This document shows, piece after piece, positions 49,030-59,315 of a stretch of 64,000 nucleotides of DNA. The stretch spans positions 24,846,428 through 24,910,427 of the forward strand of contig JAFMSR010000005.1 of NCBI GenBank assembly GCA_022818135.1. Direction: 5' to 3'. Positions within the stretch are counted from its first letter, which is position 1; every line of letters starts with the position of its first letter. A program made the translations under genes and the position numbers. This DNA is from Saxidomus purpurata. Taxonomy: Eukaryota > Mollusca > Bivalvia > Venerida > Veneridae. The notes beneath the pieces are model-generated. The model was not told the DNA's origin. It made no database searches and saw only the letters and a program-made list of their open reading frames with translations.

Positions 49030-50285
49030 CGAGGAATGTTCAAATATGAAAGCATCTAAGCACATAAACATGTATCCTTGATTGATTTCAATAAACATTT
49101 TATTTTTGTCCCCTCGAAGATATCACCTCCAATAGATACTAGTATGCAAAGTTTCAGTCTACTTATCCAATCCTTGAAGGCATTCTCATAGTCTTTTCTT
49201 TTTGTGTGAGCCTTGGGAACAAAAAGAAGTCACACGGGGCAAGGTCAGGCGATTACGGAGGGTGAGGGAGCACAACCTTTTCCTGCTTTAGTACAATAGA
49301 CACCCTGTGCGATGACACATTGTCATGTAGCAATCTGACATTGGCAAAACCAGTTGCAGGTTTTCGATTTTTGAAATATTTCATCAGTTTTCGAAGAACT
49401 TTAGTCTTGTAAAACTTCAAATTTACGGATTTGCATTTAAATACGGTAACCTGAATGGCAGGACCCTGATTTGTGAAGAATATGGCATACATTACCTTCT
49501 TCACACTCATGGTCCGCTTTGCAATGCATCGTCTTTTGCCAGACTTTGTTGCCCATATTTTGTTCTCAATCTTTCGTTTGGGCTCAAAAAAGTGAACCAA
49601 TGTCTCGTCAACAGTGACGCATTTGCGAAAAACAGTGCATTGTAATTTGGAAACTGTTTAAGCATCATTTTCGAGCATTGCACGCGTGCCTTTTTCTGCT
49701 CATCTGTCAACAGATTGGGAATCCATCTAGCACAGATCTTTCTCTTTTCAAATTACGTTTCAGAATTGCATGAGCTGCTCCTTATGAGATGCCAACCATA
49801 CTAGCTTTTTGCCTAACAGTGCATCTTGCATCAGTAGCAACTATTTCTTTCACTCCAGCAAATATATTGGCAGACGTTGCTGTTTTCGGCCGACGGCCAT
49901 GTGGTGCATCTTCTGTTGAAACTAACCCACATTTGAATTTCTTAAACCAACGAATAATTGTCGAAAAAGACATTTCATTATGCCAATAAACAGTATATGT
50001 TTCATCAAAAATGTCTTAAGACCCTATGCCAAGAATACAACGATTTTTAATATAGAACCGTATTTCAACGGCGTACGCTGAATTTCCAACCATTTTTGTA
50101 TTAGTATACACGAGTTGGTAATGTTGAGCCAGCGATAGACACAGCTAAAGTGAACGGATTTTAATGGGTGTGGTGTCAATGTAAAGAAAACATGTTTATC
50201 TACCCAATAATCTTGATTTCCTTATGATTTTCGCATTATTGAGCGAGATAACGTTCTAGATGCATTCATATTTGAACAATCCTCG
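49030..50285 (-). mobile_element. Mariner transposon, copy 2
   Basis: 1256-bp element flanked by TA (49028-49029 and 50286-50287). TIRs CGAGGAATGTTCAAATATGA and, reverse complemented from the right end, CGAGGATTGTTCAAATATGA. Same family as copy 1, with independent small deletions. Confidence 0.92.
49200..50095 (-). pseudogene. Mariner transposase pseudogene, copy 2
   Basis: Minus-strand pieces follow the same protein as copy 1: the start region upstream of 49973, then MSFSTIIRWFKKFKCG and GRRPKTATSANIF (49973-49782), then the middle (49710-49507), then VHFFEPKRKIENKIWATKSG with KRRCIAKRTMSVKKV and LLHDNVSSHR (49600-49253). Here the linker KRKI/ARQKASMVGIS missing from copy 1 is better kept, but the C-terminal part is shortened and the third Asp region is disrupted. 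Several frame changes make it inactive. Confidence 0.88.
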
Positions 50286-50287
50286 TA

Positions 50288-51141
50288 TAATAATTGTCAA
50301 CTGAACATTGCCCTTAACGCGTCTAACCAAAATATAATTCGTCAAGTCTTAATACGTGTCAACAGTATTTCTTTTGCACGTACAATGTAGTACAACATTT
50401 ATAGGACAATATTTAGGAGATGTAATTATTGTCAACGATATGTCTTCTCGAGATGTTTCATCTGCCCCGCTGCTCCTCTGGGAATTGTTTCTCGTAATAT
50501 GTTTTGCGGAAAAAAATTGATAGACGTCAATGATTCATCATTACAGGATATTATCTGCTTGATTCACAAAAAGTTATTGCTTAAATAGTATCGTATTTAT
50601 GTCAAATTAGCAGACACACTTTACATTCTGATGGAAAAAGGAAATATGGCGACGAAAACACAAATTAGGTTGTACTTAAGTCCCTTCAAAGTTGCAATGA
50701 ACATGTGTACAAGTTATTATCTAAATTGACAACAGACATTACATAATGAATGACAATCAGTTTTGGATATTGGTCCCCAGACAAATAACGAACATTGTCA
50801 CGAAAAGTAGGAAGAACAAAAACATCGATTAGAGTATCAAAAAGACCTACATTTCGCAGAAACCAATACTGTTATTATCTCTGATTACTGTCTATGTATT
50901 AATGGTGATCTTGCTGGCTAATTATGTTGAGGATGGAAACTATAGAATAGATCTAAACTTTAGACAACGAACAAAGACTTGTTTAAGTATTTTCTTGAAA
51001 ACCCCAATACCTACATGTACAGTGTGAAATTTTATATGTAAAAAATCTACATGAATAAAACACTATTATTTTCTAGAATCTCGTCACAAACATTTCTTTT
51101 GTTTAATCCGTATCGACTTATCTGAGTATATGACAATTAAT
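50288..51141. other. AT-rich non-coding stretch
   Basis: Nothing recognised. Confidence 0.4.
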
Positions 51142-51279
51142 TATGACAATTAATAAGACAAATATTTTCAACGACATTATCTACATAGTAAAACTATGTA
51201 ACGACTGATAAATCTAGACTTTATGGTTGATCTTAAATAAGAGAGAGATAAAATACTGATCAGAGGGATATAACCACTA
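51142..51279 (+). repeat. Left copy of a 139-bp direct repeat
   Basis: TATGACAATTAATAAGACAA through GGGATATAACCACTA. Recurs at 52497-52635 with a handful of substitutions (for example AACGACTG against AACTACTG). Confidence 0.85.
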
Positions 51280-51284
51280 TCGAC

Positions 51285-51372
51285 AGCACTTCTGGGTGCT
51301 ATGGGGCTCGTTTTGGGGAGGCTGCGTTTTTGGTATGTGGCATTCCCTGTTTGATATTATTTTTGTTTTAAT
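51285..51372 (+). repeat. Family D 3' end, short copy 4
   Basis: Begins at GCACTTCTGGGTGCTATGGG and ends TATTATTTTTGTTTT. It begins within five bases of the end of the left direct repeat, so the retroposon fragment abuts it. Confidence 0.75.
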
Positions 51373-51577
51373 CCCATATTGTTACTCCATGCAGGCTTAC
51401 AAATAATTCCTAACTTTCTCTTGTCTACATAATTTCTTTATCATTGTTTTCGTGCTACCTTTGAAACAACACAGTTCTTCAAAAATATTTAAGAGGAAAT
51501 AATCTCTACCCCTGTAGAAATGCGGAAATATTGCGATTCATATTCATACACGGCGTTTAAAATTTTTCGTATTTTAT

Positions 51578-52407
51578 TTAAGGTAGTACACCCCTAATAA
51601 AAACCTCCATTTGAAACTCTTCAATTTTAATGAGCTAGCCTAGGTTGTTAAGCATTGGACTGAATATCTTTTCAGGTATTTGGGGGCGTAGGTTCGAATC
51701 CAGCCCGAACCAAACATTTTTTTTTACTTTTTCTTCTTTGTTTTCATTATTTTGCACTTTTCTTCATATGTTTATATTGTTTTTAGACTAAAAAGAAATG
51801 AAATATTTTTTTACGAATTAGTATTAGCTTATTTGAAGATTTTATTACTTGTAGACACGTCTAAAATTGTCGATGGAGATTTTCAAAATCAAATTATTTT
51901 AAATAGAGACGGTAAAACATTGTGAATTTTTGGCATGCTGTTCCAAAAATGTTATAGATAATTTTTAATATACAAAAGTCATGCCCCATTTCTAGAAAAT
52001 GTTGATTTTTCCTAAAAACTTTGATGTTCAAAATTGAACATGGCCAAAAAAGTACATGAAAATTGTAATACTATCTGATTATTTCATAAAAGTTTTATAA
52101 AACTTGTTGATTATATAGTAAATGGTGTGTAATTTCTGAAAGAAAGCATAGTTCTTGTTACTCTGATACCAAATATGTACAAAAGTTTTGAATAATAAAT
52201 GAAATACATGTATTTTCTTATCTCTTGTGTGATGTCATTTTATAGATAATTCCAAAATGGGGTTAGGGTTATTCAAATTCCTATAACTTTTTTTCACGGT
52301 AAAATTCTTTTAAAATTTGTTTTTAAATCCAGGAAATGATACAGATTAAGAAAATATTAAGCCTATAATGATTTGAATAGGTGCCCATTAGGGGTCTACT
52401 ACCTTAA
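51578..52407. mobile_element. 830-bp TTAA-flanked TIR element carrying a tRNA-like sequence
   Basis: Left end TTAAGGTAGTACACCCCTAA and, reverse complemented, right end TTAAGGTAGTAGACCCCTAA: about 21 bp with one mismatch, each beginning with TTAA. The interior is AT-rich and encodes no transposase, but 51628-51712 is tRNA-like. The TTAA target hints at a piggyBac-like source, as for family C, though the ends differ. Confidence 0.75.
51628..51712 (+). repeat. tRNA-like sequence inside the TIR element
   Basis: AATGAGCTAGCCTAGGTTG contains an A-box-like segment, and GGTTCGAATCC is a perfect B box. The length of about 85 bp with an extra-arm-like segment (TTCAGGTATTTGGGGGCG) would suit a type II tRNA. 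The end is AGCCCGAACCA followed by a nine-base T run (51717-51725), a possible RNA polymerase III stop. Acceptor pairing is weak, so this is a tRNA-like relic rather than a confident tRNA. No anticodon is assigned. Confidence 0.5.
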
Positions 52408-52496
52408 GTTTCACTCCACATGATACAAAATGTCACAGCTTACATTAAAACAAATACTATCGTGCAAATCTTTCTATACTAAAATATGCGTGACTA

Positions 52497-52635
52497 TATG
52501 ACAATTAATAAGACAAATATTTTCAACGACATTATCTACATAGTAAAACTATGTAACTACTGATAAATCTAGACTTTATAGTTGATTTTAAATAAGAGAG
52601 AGATAAAATACTGATCAGGGGGATATAACCACTAA
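52497..52635 (+). repeat. Right copy of a 139-bp direct repeat
   Basis: Same sequence as 51142-51279, about 1.2 kb downstream. The family D fragment and the TIR element lie between the two. Confidence 0.85.
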
Positions 52636-53270
52636 TTTAGCACAATTAAGAAATGTTTTATAAATTTTAAAGCAATTACAATGTATCAGGTATGAGCAGA
52701 TCAGAAGTAAACTGATTAACAGCACTAATACTAGATTATGTTATTAAAAATGTAGACATTACTAACATAATAACCGCCAGAATTGTTAAATTATTAAATC
52801 ATCTGTAATGTTTTGGCACATTCACAAGTTTTATATAACATGGCTTATAGACACACAAATGTTCCAAAAGCTTTGAAACTCACAATTGCTATGCTATCAC
52901 TGATTAAACCTGACTATAGTCTATATGACTATTTACATGTGACTGATTTCTATTGATTACATATGATACGGCAATAGATTTACAACCTTATTATTTGTAC
53001 AGCAATTTGTTTCTGGTTTTTAAATCATAAAACAGGTTTTGGCAATTATTTTAACGAAATTATCATCAGACAGTAAAAATCTTTATTTAATTTTATCTGA
53101 AAGGTTCAAGAAATTGCCATTAACTTTACATGTTAAACTTGTGAGTAAGTGCATCTCTAATACATTGATTTGCATCACAATGAAACTAAACTTGTATTTC
53201 GTTTTCAATTTCAGTTTAACAAATAGGACATAGGCATTGATTTTTTGAAATATTCGTATCTGCCAGTCTC
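52636..53270. other. AT-rich non-coding stretch
   Basis: Nothing recognised. Confidence 0.4.
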
Positions 53271-53623
53271 TTAAAGAGGCACTCCCTACATCTAGCACGT
53301 TATATTCTCAAAATGTAGATTATGTGTTTAATGAACGTAAAATAACAAATAAATATAATTTCAAAGAAGAACCTTTAGCGAAAATGGCTCTAATTTTACC
53401 ACAGTATATCAATATAGAGCCATTCTGTAATAAATCGCATTCACCCATTAATTGTACAACAACTCTACATAGATCATTGAATGGTTTACGGTACTGCAGT
53501 ATATTTTAAACCGCTGATTTTATCGATAATGACTGGGAATGCATAGCTACTTCAAAAGATTATAGTATTTATGTTTTGGAGATTATTCATTTTGGCATCA
53601 GTTATAGGGTATGTCCCTTATAA
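53271..53623 (+). mobile_element. Family C MITE, copy 5
   Basis: TTAAAGAGGCACTCCCTACA to GTTATAGGGTATGTCCCTTA, about 353 bp. The right TTAA has changed to TTATAA. The interior matches the other copies (AAACCGCTGATTTTATCGAT). Confidence 0.85.
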
Positions 53624-54215
53624 TATACGAGAGGAGCTACTCTACACCTAACTTAGCTAACGCCGATCTATGTCTTAATGGTATCTGAAATTTAACATTA
53701 GCTTTCAATTACATACTGACCAACGTTAATATTATCTCTCTACAGAGTGATACATTTTTACAGTTAGTATGTTAACACTAGAAGTACTTCGAAGATGACC
53801 TATGACTCCACAACTATCTGCTAAAACTGACAGACATATGTCGTTAAAATGGTTCTTAAAGTCAAACTGCCAAAGTTTGCAGCGAGTACTGTACCATTTT
53901 AACTGTAACAGAAATAGAATATCCGATAGTTAAAAATATCACGACTTATTCGATTTATTCTTTGCCTGTGTTGGGCAAATGTTTCACATGATGCGGAAAC
54001 CAAGAAAACTCGCTATAAAGTGCATTGTTTGGCGTTTATCGGCCAGTGCCTAAAAAGAAGCTCATTGCTCTCCATTTAACAGTAACTAAATTCATACAAT
54101 ATTATTGACCAGACAGTTATTTCATAAAGCTTACTAAATACATGATCTGATACACCGCCTTTAGATTAACATTTGCCAATTAACAGTCGAAATGCTCTGC
54201 TGGCACTTTTACACA
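53624..54215. other. AT-rich non-coding stretch
   Basis: Nothing recognised. Confidence 0.4.
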
Positions 54216-54585
54216 TTAAAGGGGCACTCCCTACATCTACATGTAGCAGATTATATTCTGGAAACATGGATGATGTGCTCAATGAACGTTAAATAATAAA
54301 TTAATACAATTTTAAAGAAGAACCTATGGCGAAAACTGTCTCATTTTACCACAATAATCAATATAGAGGCTTTCTGTAAAAAATCGCATCGACACAACAA
54401 CAACTCTATATATATTATTGAATGGTTTACGCTACTGCAGTATATTTTAAACCGCTGATTTTATCGATAATGACTGGAATATATAGCTGAAACTCTAGGA
54501 TAAGTTATAATACCTCCAAAGATTCTATTATTTATGTTTTGGAGGTTATTTTGTGTGGCTTCAGTTATAGGGTAAGTCCCTTTAA
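54216..54585 (+). mobile_element. Family C MITE, copy 6
   Basis: TTAAAGGGGCACTCCCTACA to TATAGGGTAAGTCCCTTTAA, about 370 bp with intact TTAA at both ends. A good reference copy. Confidence 0.88.
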
Positions 54586-54920
54586 GCATTTATACTTAAG
54601 TCCAAATACTCATTCCGCAACATCTAAATTATGGTCACCACATTTGAAATTAAAAGAAGTTCTACTTATAAAATGTGGTCGTATGTGTACATGTATCTGA
54701 TAAACCAACTATGAGGTAAGTATGGCAATAACCTCAACAGAGCAAAGAGGTGACATAGCACTGAATAACATAGATATAAAAGTATTCCTGAAAATCTGAA
54801 TTAAAGGGTTATACCAGGCGAACGATCGGACACGATATATCCCAGTGTTGCAATTTGATAATCCAACGAATTAATTTTAATATCACTGAAAAAACTTTAC
54901 ATGCATAATATTATGTGACA
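54586..54920. other. AT-rich spacer before LINE-B
   Basis: Nothing recognised. Confidence 0.4.
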
Positions 54921-55110
54921 TATCGAATATGGCATAAAGGTCTTATTTTAAAATTACGACAGTTGGGCATAAATGGTAAATTAATTCTTTGGTTAGAAAA
55001 CTATCTAAAATCGTAAACAGTCCGTCTTTATCGGAGGTGAAGCTTCTCAAACACATTCTCTTAATTCTGGTGTACCGCAAGGATCGGTGCTTGTGCCTCT
55101 TTTATTCTTA
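54921..55110 (+). pseudogene. LINE-B reverse transcriptase fragment
   Basis: Encodes RIWHKGLILKLRQLGINGK, the segment just after reverse-transcriptase motif A, then WLENYLK. After a one-base frameshift near 55010 it reads QSVFIGGEASQTHSLNSGVP, then QGSVLVPLLFLTL, which is motif B. It then stops matching and LINE-A begins about 100 bp further on. The 5' edge lies within motif A. It differs from LINE-A and resembles LINE-C more in motif B. The C-terminal pieces at 59485 and 61119 may be the rest of the same copy. Confidence 0.7.
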
Positions 55111-55216
55111 ACCTTAAGACTCTCGCCCAACAATAGACATGATGTGCTATTCGACAACTATGATTATGGCAAATATCAGAGACCATACGGGGACTATAAT
55201 CGGTTCTCAGAATTAG

Positions 55217-57211
55217 ATGTACATGTTGGCTAATGGAAACTATAGTTTCTCCACTACACAGTATTACCATAAAGAAAACATTATGACTATGTTAAATTTA
55301 GTTACATGGAATGTTACAGGGTTGATGTCGAGTAGCTCATATCTGTGCGATATGTTACAAACTCCCAATATAGACATTTGTGGGTTGTCTGAGCATTGGT
55401 TACAAGAGAAACACATTGGCTTTATAAATCTGTTAAGCAATAGTTATAGTTGTATAGCCACCGTTGACAATGATTGTAAATTAACGAGTCGTAGGTCAGC
55501 AGGTAAAGGAGGCGTGGCTATTTTATGGCATATTAGACATGACCCTATTGTTACACAATTAAGTATTGATGATGACCGTAATGTCGGTATACAAGTACAG
55601 TTAACACCAGATAATCTGCTGTATATTTTTCAGGTGTATATTTTTCAGGTGTATTTACCGTGTAGTAATTATTCTATTGTAAAGTACAGAGACTACATTG
55701 ATAAGTTATATAATCTTTGGAGCATTTACTCTGATCAAGGTACTGTTATCTTTCTTGGATATTTTAATGCCAAAATTGTTACTGATCGTTCAGTTAATAA
55801 CAGAAACCTATACTTTACACGCTTCTTACGGGACATAAATGGTGTTGCTATAAACACACTACCCCTATGTAGTGGTGCCCGTTCCTCATTTGTTTCCTAT
55901 GACGGCAAATCTGAGAGTTTGATAGACCACATTTGTGTTCCGGTTGAGAAACTAGACTGCATGTGTTGTTGTGAAATTTTAGACGACAACTGTCTTAATG
56001 TCTCTAGACACCGTCCGATATTTTGTCGTATTCGCTTTCCCATTATTGGTGTACAAAATGATGACCATTTATCAATGTCAAATGATCAGGGATTTCATCG
56101 AATTAATTGGAAAAAGGTTTCTGATCAGGAAAAATATATATTTAAGAGTACACTGTGTAGTTCAGAACACTTATTACGTGCAAGGTTTCTCCCAGTTCAC
56201 AGTCCTGCAGATGTTGAAATTCTCTATGATACTATAGTTCAGGCAATATCGTATGCTTCTAAAAGTAGTTTTCGTAAACGGAAATTTAAACACTTTTTGA
56301 AGCCTTATTGGAATGAGAATTTAAAGCAGTTGCGCAACAAATTAGAATCATTTCGCCAAGCTTGGCTAACCGAAGGTCAGCCTCGTTTTCAGGATCCAAC
56401 GTTTCTTAACTATAAGAATACCAAGAAAGACTTTAGAAATGCGCATAGACACATTATTAAGAATTTCTTAACTGCAAGCGATAATGAAATTGATAAGAGT
56501 GCTGAGTTTGATCAAGAACAATTTTGGCATCTAATATCTTCTAAACGTAAAGCAAATACTGTTAAGTCTGGCAACGATCTGAAATTTAACGGTACTGTTT
56601 ACCGTGATCAGTATTCTATAACTGATCAGTGGATGAAATATTTCCAACAATTGTATAAATTTGATGATAATCCATGTTATGATTCTCATTGGAAGCAGGT
56701 TGTTGATAGTAACGTAATGTCCTCGCATTCTGATTCTTCAACTAGTAGCTTATCAGCTAATAACTGTCAAATGTCCGAAGATATGGTTAAAATAGTTATG
56801 AAAACTTGTAAAACTGGTAAAATGTGCGGTTATGACAATATTTATTACGAGCATCTTATTCATGGTGGTGACATGTTGCATTTTGTTTTGTCACGTCTTT
56901 TCTCTGTCGTACTAAAATTCGGACATGTTCCGCCAAACAAGAATTGCGGTGTTATAGTAACTTCATTTAAAGGTGGCAAAAAGAGAAAAGACGAGCCTCA
57001 AAATTACCGAGCAATCACATTAACTTCAGCTATTTTAAAGGTTTTTGAAGGTATCTTGTTAGAGCGGTCCTCAAATACTCTCTTAAAACACCTCAGTCCG
57101 CAACAAGGTGGTTTTCAAAAACATTTAGGCTGCATGTTGACTTCTTTTTCCCTAAACGAGACAATTTTACTCGCTAAGAAAAATAACAGTAAAGCTTACG
57201 TTTGTTTTTAG
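55217..57211 (+). CDS. LINE-A endonuclease/reverse transcriptase, N-terminal 664 codons
   Basis: Longest open frame in the window. Residues about 25-270 form an APE-type endonuclease, which nicks target DNA: TWNVTGL (Asn32) and GLSEHWL (Glu59) are present. The GDFNA block reads GYFNA (Tyr182) and the SDHRP block reads SRHRP (263-267), so two expected aspartates are replaced. LIDHICVP at 235-242 is kept. Reverse transcriptase follows from about residue 530: CGYDNIYYEHL, KGGKKRKDEPQNYRAITLTS, and GGFQKHLGC near 631. The frame ends at AYVCF where family B copy 5 is inserted, in motif A. A 15-bp direct duplication at 55621-55650 adds five residues (YIFQV twice). The protein is therefore inactive despite its long frame. 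The LINE clade is not assigned. Confidence 0.9.
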   Translation: MYMLANGNYSFSTTQYYHKENIMTMLNLVTWNVTGLMSSSSYLCDMLQTPNIDICGLSEHWLQEKHIGFINLLSNSYSCIATVDNDCKLTSRRSAGKGGVAILWHIRHDPIVTQLSIDDDRNVGIQVQLTPDNLLYIFQVYIFQVYLPCSNYSIVKYRDYIDKLYNLWSIYSDQGTVIFLGYFNAKIVTDRSVNNRNLYFTRFLRDINGVAINTLPLCSGARSSFVSYDGKSESLIDHICVPVEKLDCMCCCEILDDNCLNVSRHRPIFCRIRFPIIGVQNDDHLSMSNDQGFHRINWKKVSDQEKYIFKSTLCSSEHLLRARFLPVHSPADVEILYDTIVQAISYASKSSFRKRKFKHFLKPYWNENLKQLRNKLESFRQAWLTEGQPRFQDPTFLNYKNTKKDFRNAHRHIIKNFLTASDNEIDKSAEFDQEQFWHLISSKRKANTVKSGNDLKFNGTVYRDQYSITDQWMKYFQQLYKFDDNPCYDSHWKQVVDSNVMSSHSDSSTSSLSANNCQMSEDMVKIVMKTCKTGKMCGYDNIYYEHLIHGGDMLHFVLSRLFSVVLKFGHVPPNKNCGVIVTSFKGGKKRKDEPQNYRAITLTSAILKVFEGILLERSSNTLLKHLSPQQGGFQKHLGCMLTSFSLNETILLAKKNNSKAYVCF

Positions 57212-58190
57212 CTCACCTGGCTATGCCAGGGTGAGCTTTTCTGATCGATGATTGTCCGTCGTCCGTCCGTCGTCCGTCAACATTTTGATTCAAATGACAT
57301 CTCCTCTGAAACCTCTAGGCCAATGTTGATAAAACTATGCAGGAATGTTCCTTGCATGAAGCGCTATAAAAAGTGTTCAAAGAATTCCATTCCATGCAGA
57401 ACTCTGGTTGCTATGGCAACAAATAGGAAAAACTTTAAAAATCTTCTTCTCTGAAACCACAAGGCCTAGAGCTTAGATATTTGGCATGTAGCATTGTCTA
57501 GTGGACCTCTACCAAGATTGTTCAAATTATGACCCCCGGGTCAAAATTGACCCCGCGCGGGTGGGCCCTTAGTTTTTGCATAGGAATATATAGGGAAAAC
57601 TTTAAAAATCTTCTTCTCTGAAACCACAAGGCCTAGAGCTAAGATATTTGGCATGTAGCATTGTCTAGTAGACCTCTACCAAGATTGTTCAAATTATGAC
57701 CCCCGGGTCAAAATTGACCCCCCCCTGGGGTCACTTAGTTTTGCATAGGAATATATAGGAAAAACTTAAAAAATCTTCTTCTCTGAAACCACAAGGCCTA
57801 GAGCTTAGATATTTGGCATGTAGCATTGGCTAGTGGACCTCTACCAAGATTGTTCAAATTATGAGCCCCGGATCAAAATTGACCCCGCACCGGGGGTCAC
57901 TTAGTTTTACATAGGCTTATATAGTAAAAACTTTAAAAATCTTCTTCTCTGAAACCACAAGGCCTAGAGCTCAGATATTTGGCATGTAGCATTGGCTAGT
58001 AGACCTCTTTAAAGTTTGTTCAAATTATGCCCCTGGGGTCAAAATTGACCTTGCCCCGGGGGGGATCATTTGTTTTACAAAGGCGTATATAGGAAAACTT
58101 ATTTGGTATATAACATTATCTAGTGATCTTCCACCAGGCAAGTGGACTTGTACCAAGGTGAGCGATATAGGGCCATCTTGGCCCTCTTGT
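57210..58190 (-). mobile_element. Family B tandem-unit element, copy 5, inside LINE-A
   Basis: Minus-strand copy, about 981 bp, with both ends intact: the hairpin GCTCACCTGGCTATGCCAGG, then GTGAGC, and the far end GGCCATCTTGGCCCTCTTGT. About five units. It interrupts the LINE-A frame exactly between 'CF' and 'LDSRQAF'. Restoring the expected frame leaves either no target duplication or a 2-bp TT (AA on the element's own strand). Internal units are closer to the family consensus than in copies 3 and 4, suggesting a younger insertion. Confidence 0.88.
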
Positions 58191-58562
58191 TTAGATAGCC
58201 GCCAGGCTTTTGATCGGGTTTGGCACAATGGCCCGATTTATAAGCTGAAGGAATGTAACCTTGATCCTTTAACCTTTAATGTCTTTGTTAGCCTTTATAG
58301 TAGCATAGAAAGTTGTGTCCGTAACCAGTCATTTGTATCAGACTGGTTTAGCGTTGAACAGGGAACCAGACAAGGCGGGAAAAGTTCACCGCTCTTCTAT
58401 TTACTATATATAAATGGTTTAATCAAAGAACTCGAAAGCTCTAAATTTGGTTTTTGTATTTACAATTACAACATTGGTAGTCCTAATGTAGCTGACGACA
58501 TGGTTTTAATTTCTATGTCAAATAGTATAAAATATATTTGCAATGATGTGTCTCCGAAATGA
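58191..58562 (+). pseudogene. LINE-A reverse transcriptase, continued after insertion
   Basis: Resumes at LDSRQAFDRVWHNG (rest of motif A). It continues to EQGTRQGGKSSPLFYLLYIN (motif B) and SPNVADDMVLIS, where the catalytic box is VADD rather than YADD. Both catalytic aspartates of the box are present. The frame ends at a stop near 58562, shortly after the catalytic box, so the thumb and C-terminal domains are missing or unrecognisable beyond here. Confidence 0.85.
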
Positions 58563-58606
58563 AGCTCTTTGCAAAAATAACATTTTATACGACAACTAAT
58601 CACTAG
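58524..58606 (+). repeat. Left copy of an ~83-bp direct repeat
   Basis: ATATTTGCAATGATGTGTCT and the following bases recur at 59316-59399 with few changes. Lies at the point where the LINE-A frame ends. Confidence 0.8.
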
Positions 58607-59315
58607 GCTCTGGCTCCCCGCGCCTTTATCTTTCTCTTGTACTTATTATATACATGTAACGTTAACAAACGGGTAAACAATGTTACGCGGTACCGATAAC
58701 ATCACATGAGAGATAATTGTATATATATTTTATGATTGCGTACATAAAATTTAAATAATAATATTAGTCATAAAGTATAAAGCTAATAAGTATAAATGCG
58801 CTCTTGCGTGTTGCATATCTTACAGGGTGACAACGAGAAAAGAGTTTCAATTATTTTTTCGTGTCAAACCCCCGAGTATCTACGATTCTAGATACCAAAT
58901 TCTGCCAGCGTTATCTATAATTTACTTTATTAGATCCATTTATGTCACGCCTATGTTTTGCACGCAAATATCGTGCGGATTGTTTTGACAGTCTAAAACG
59001 TAAAACTGTAAACAGTTTATATTATGTGGGCAAATAAAATTCACAATATGATATTACACAACTTTTATGTATGGTGAAAGAATCTTGACATTCAGTCAAG
59101 TTGATTTGGTTTGAAATTAATCATATATAAAATAAGTATATAAACCGTTATAGACATCAGGGCGAACATGCCATATTGTGACATAAAATATTGCATGAGC
59201 ATCAGCTTTGTTTGGGCGCATCCAAGACAATATCTTCCCTAGACGGTTAGAGTATGAGCATCTCTTGTTTGCAGGCGAATAGAAATCGCTCTAATCAATT
59301 AAATACTATGTACGC
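58607..59315. other. Unassigned insert between direct repeats
   Basis: About 710 bp with no motif or TIR that I recognise. It lies between the two ~83-bp copies and may be an insertion or the result of unequal recombination. Confidence 0.4.
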
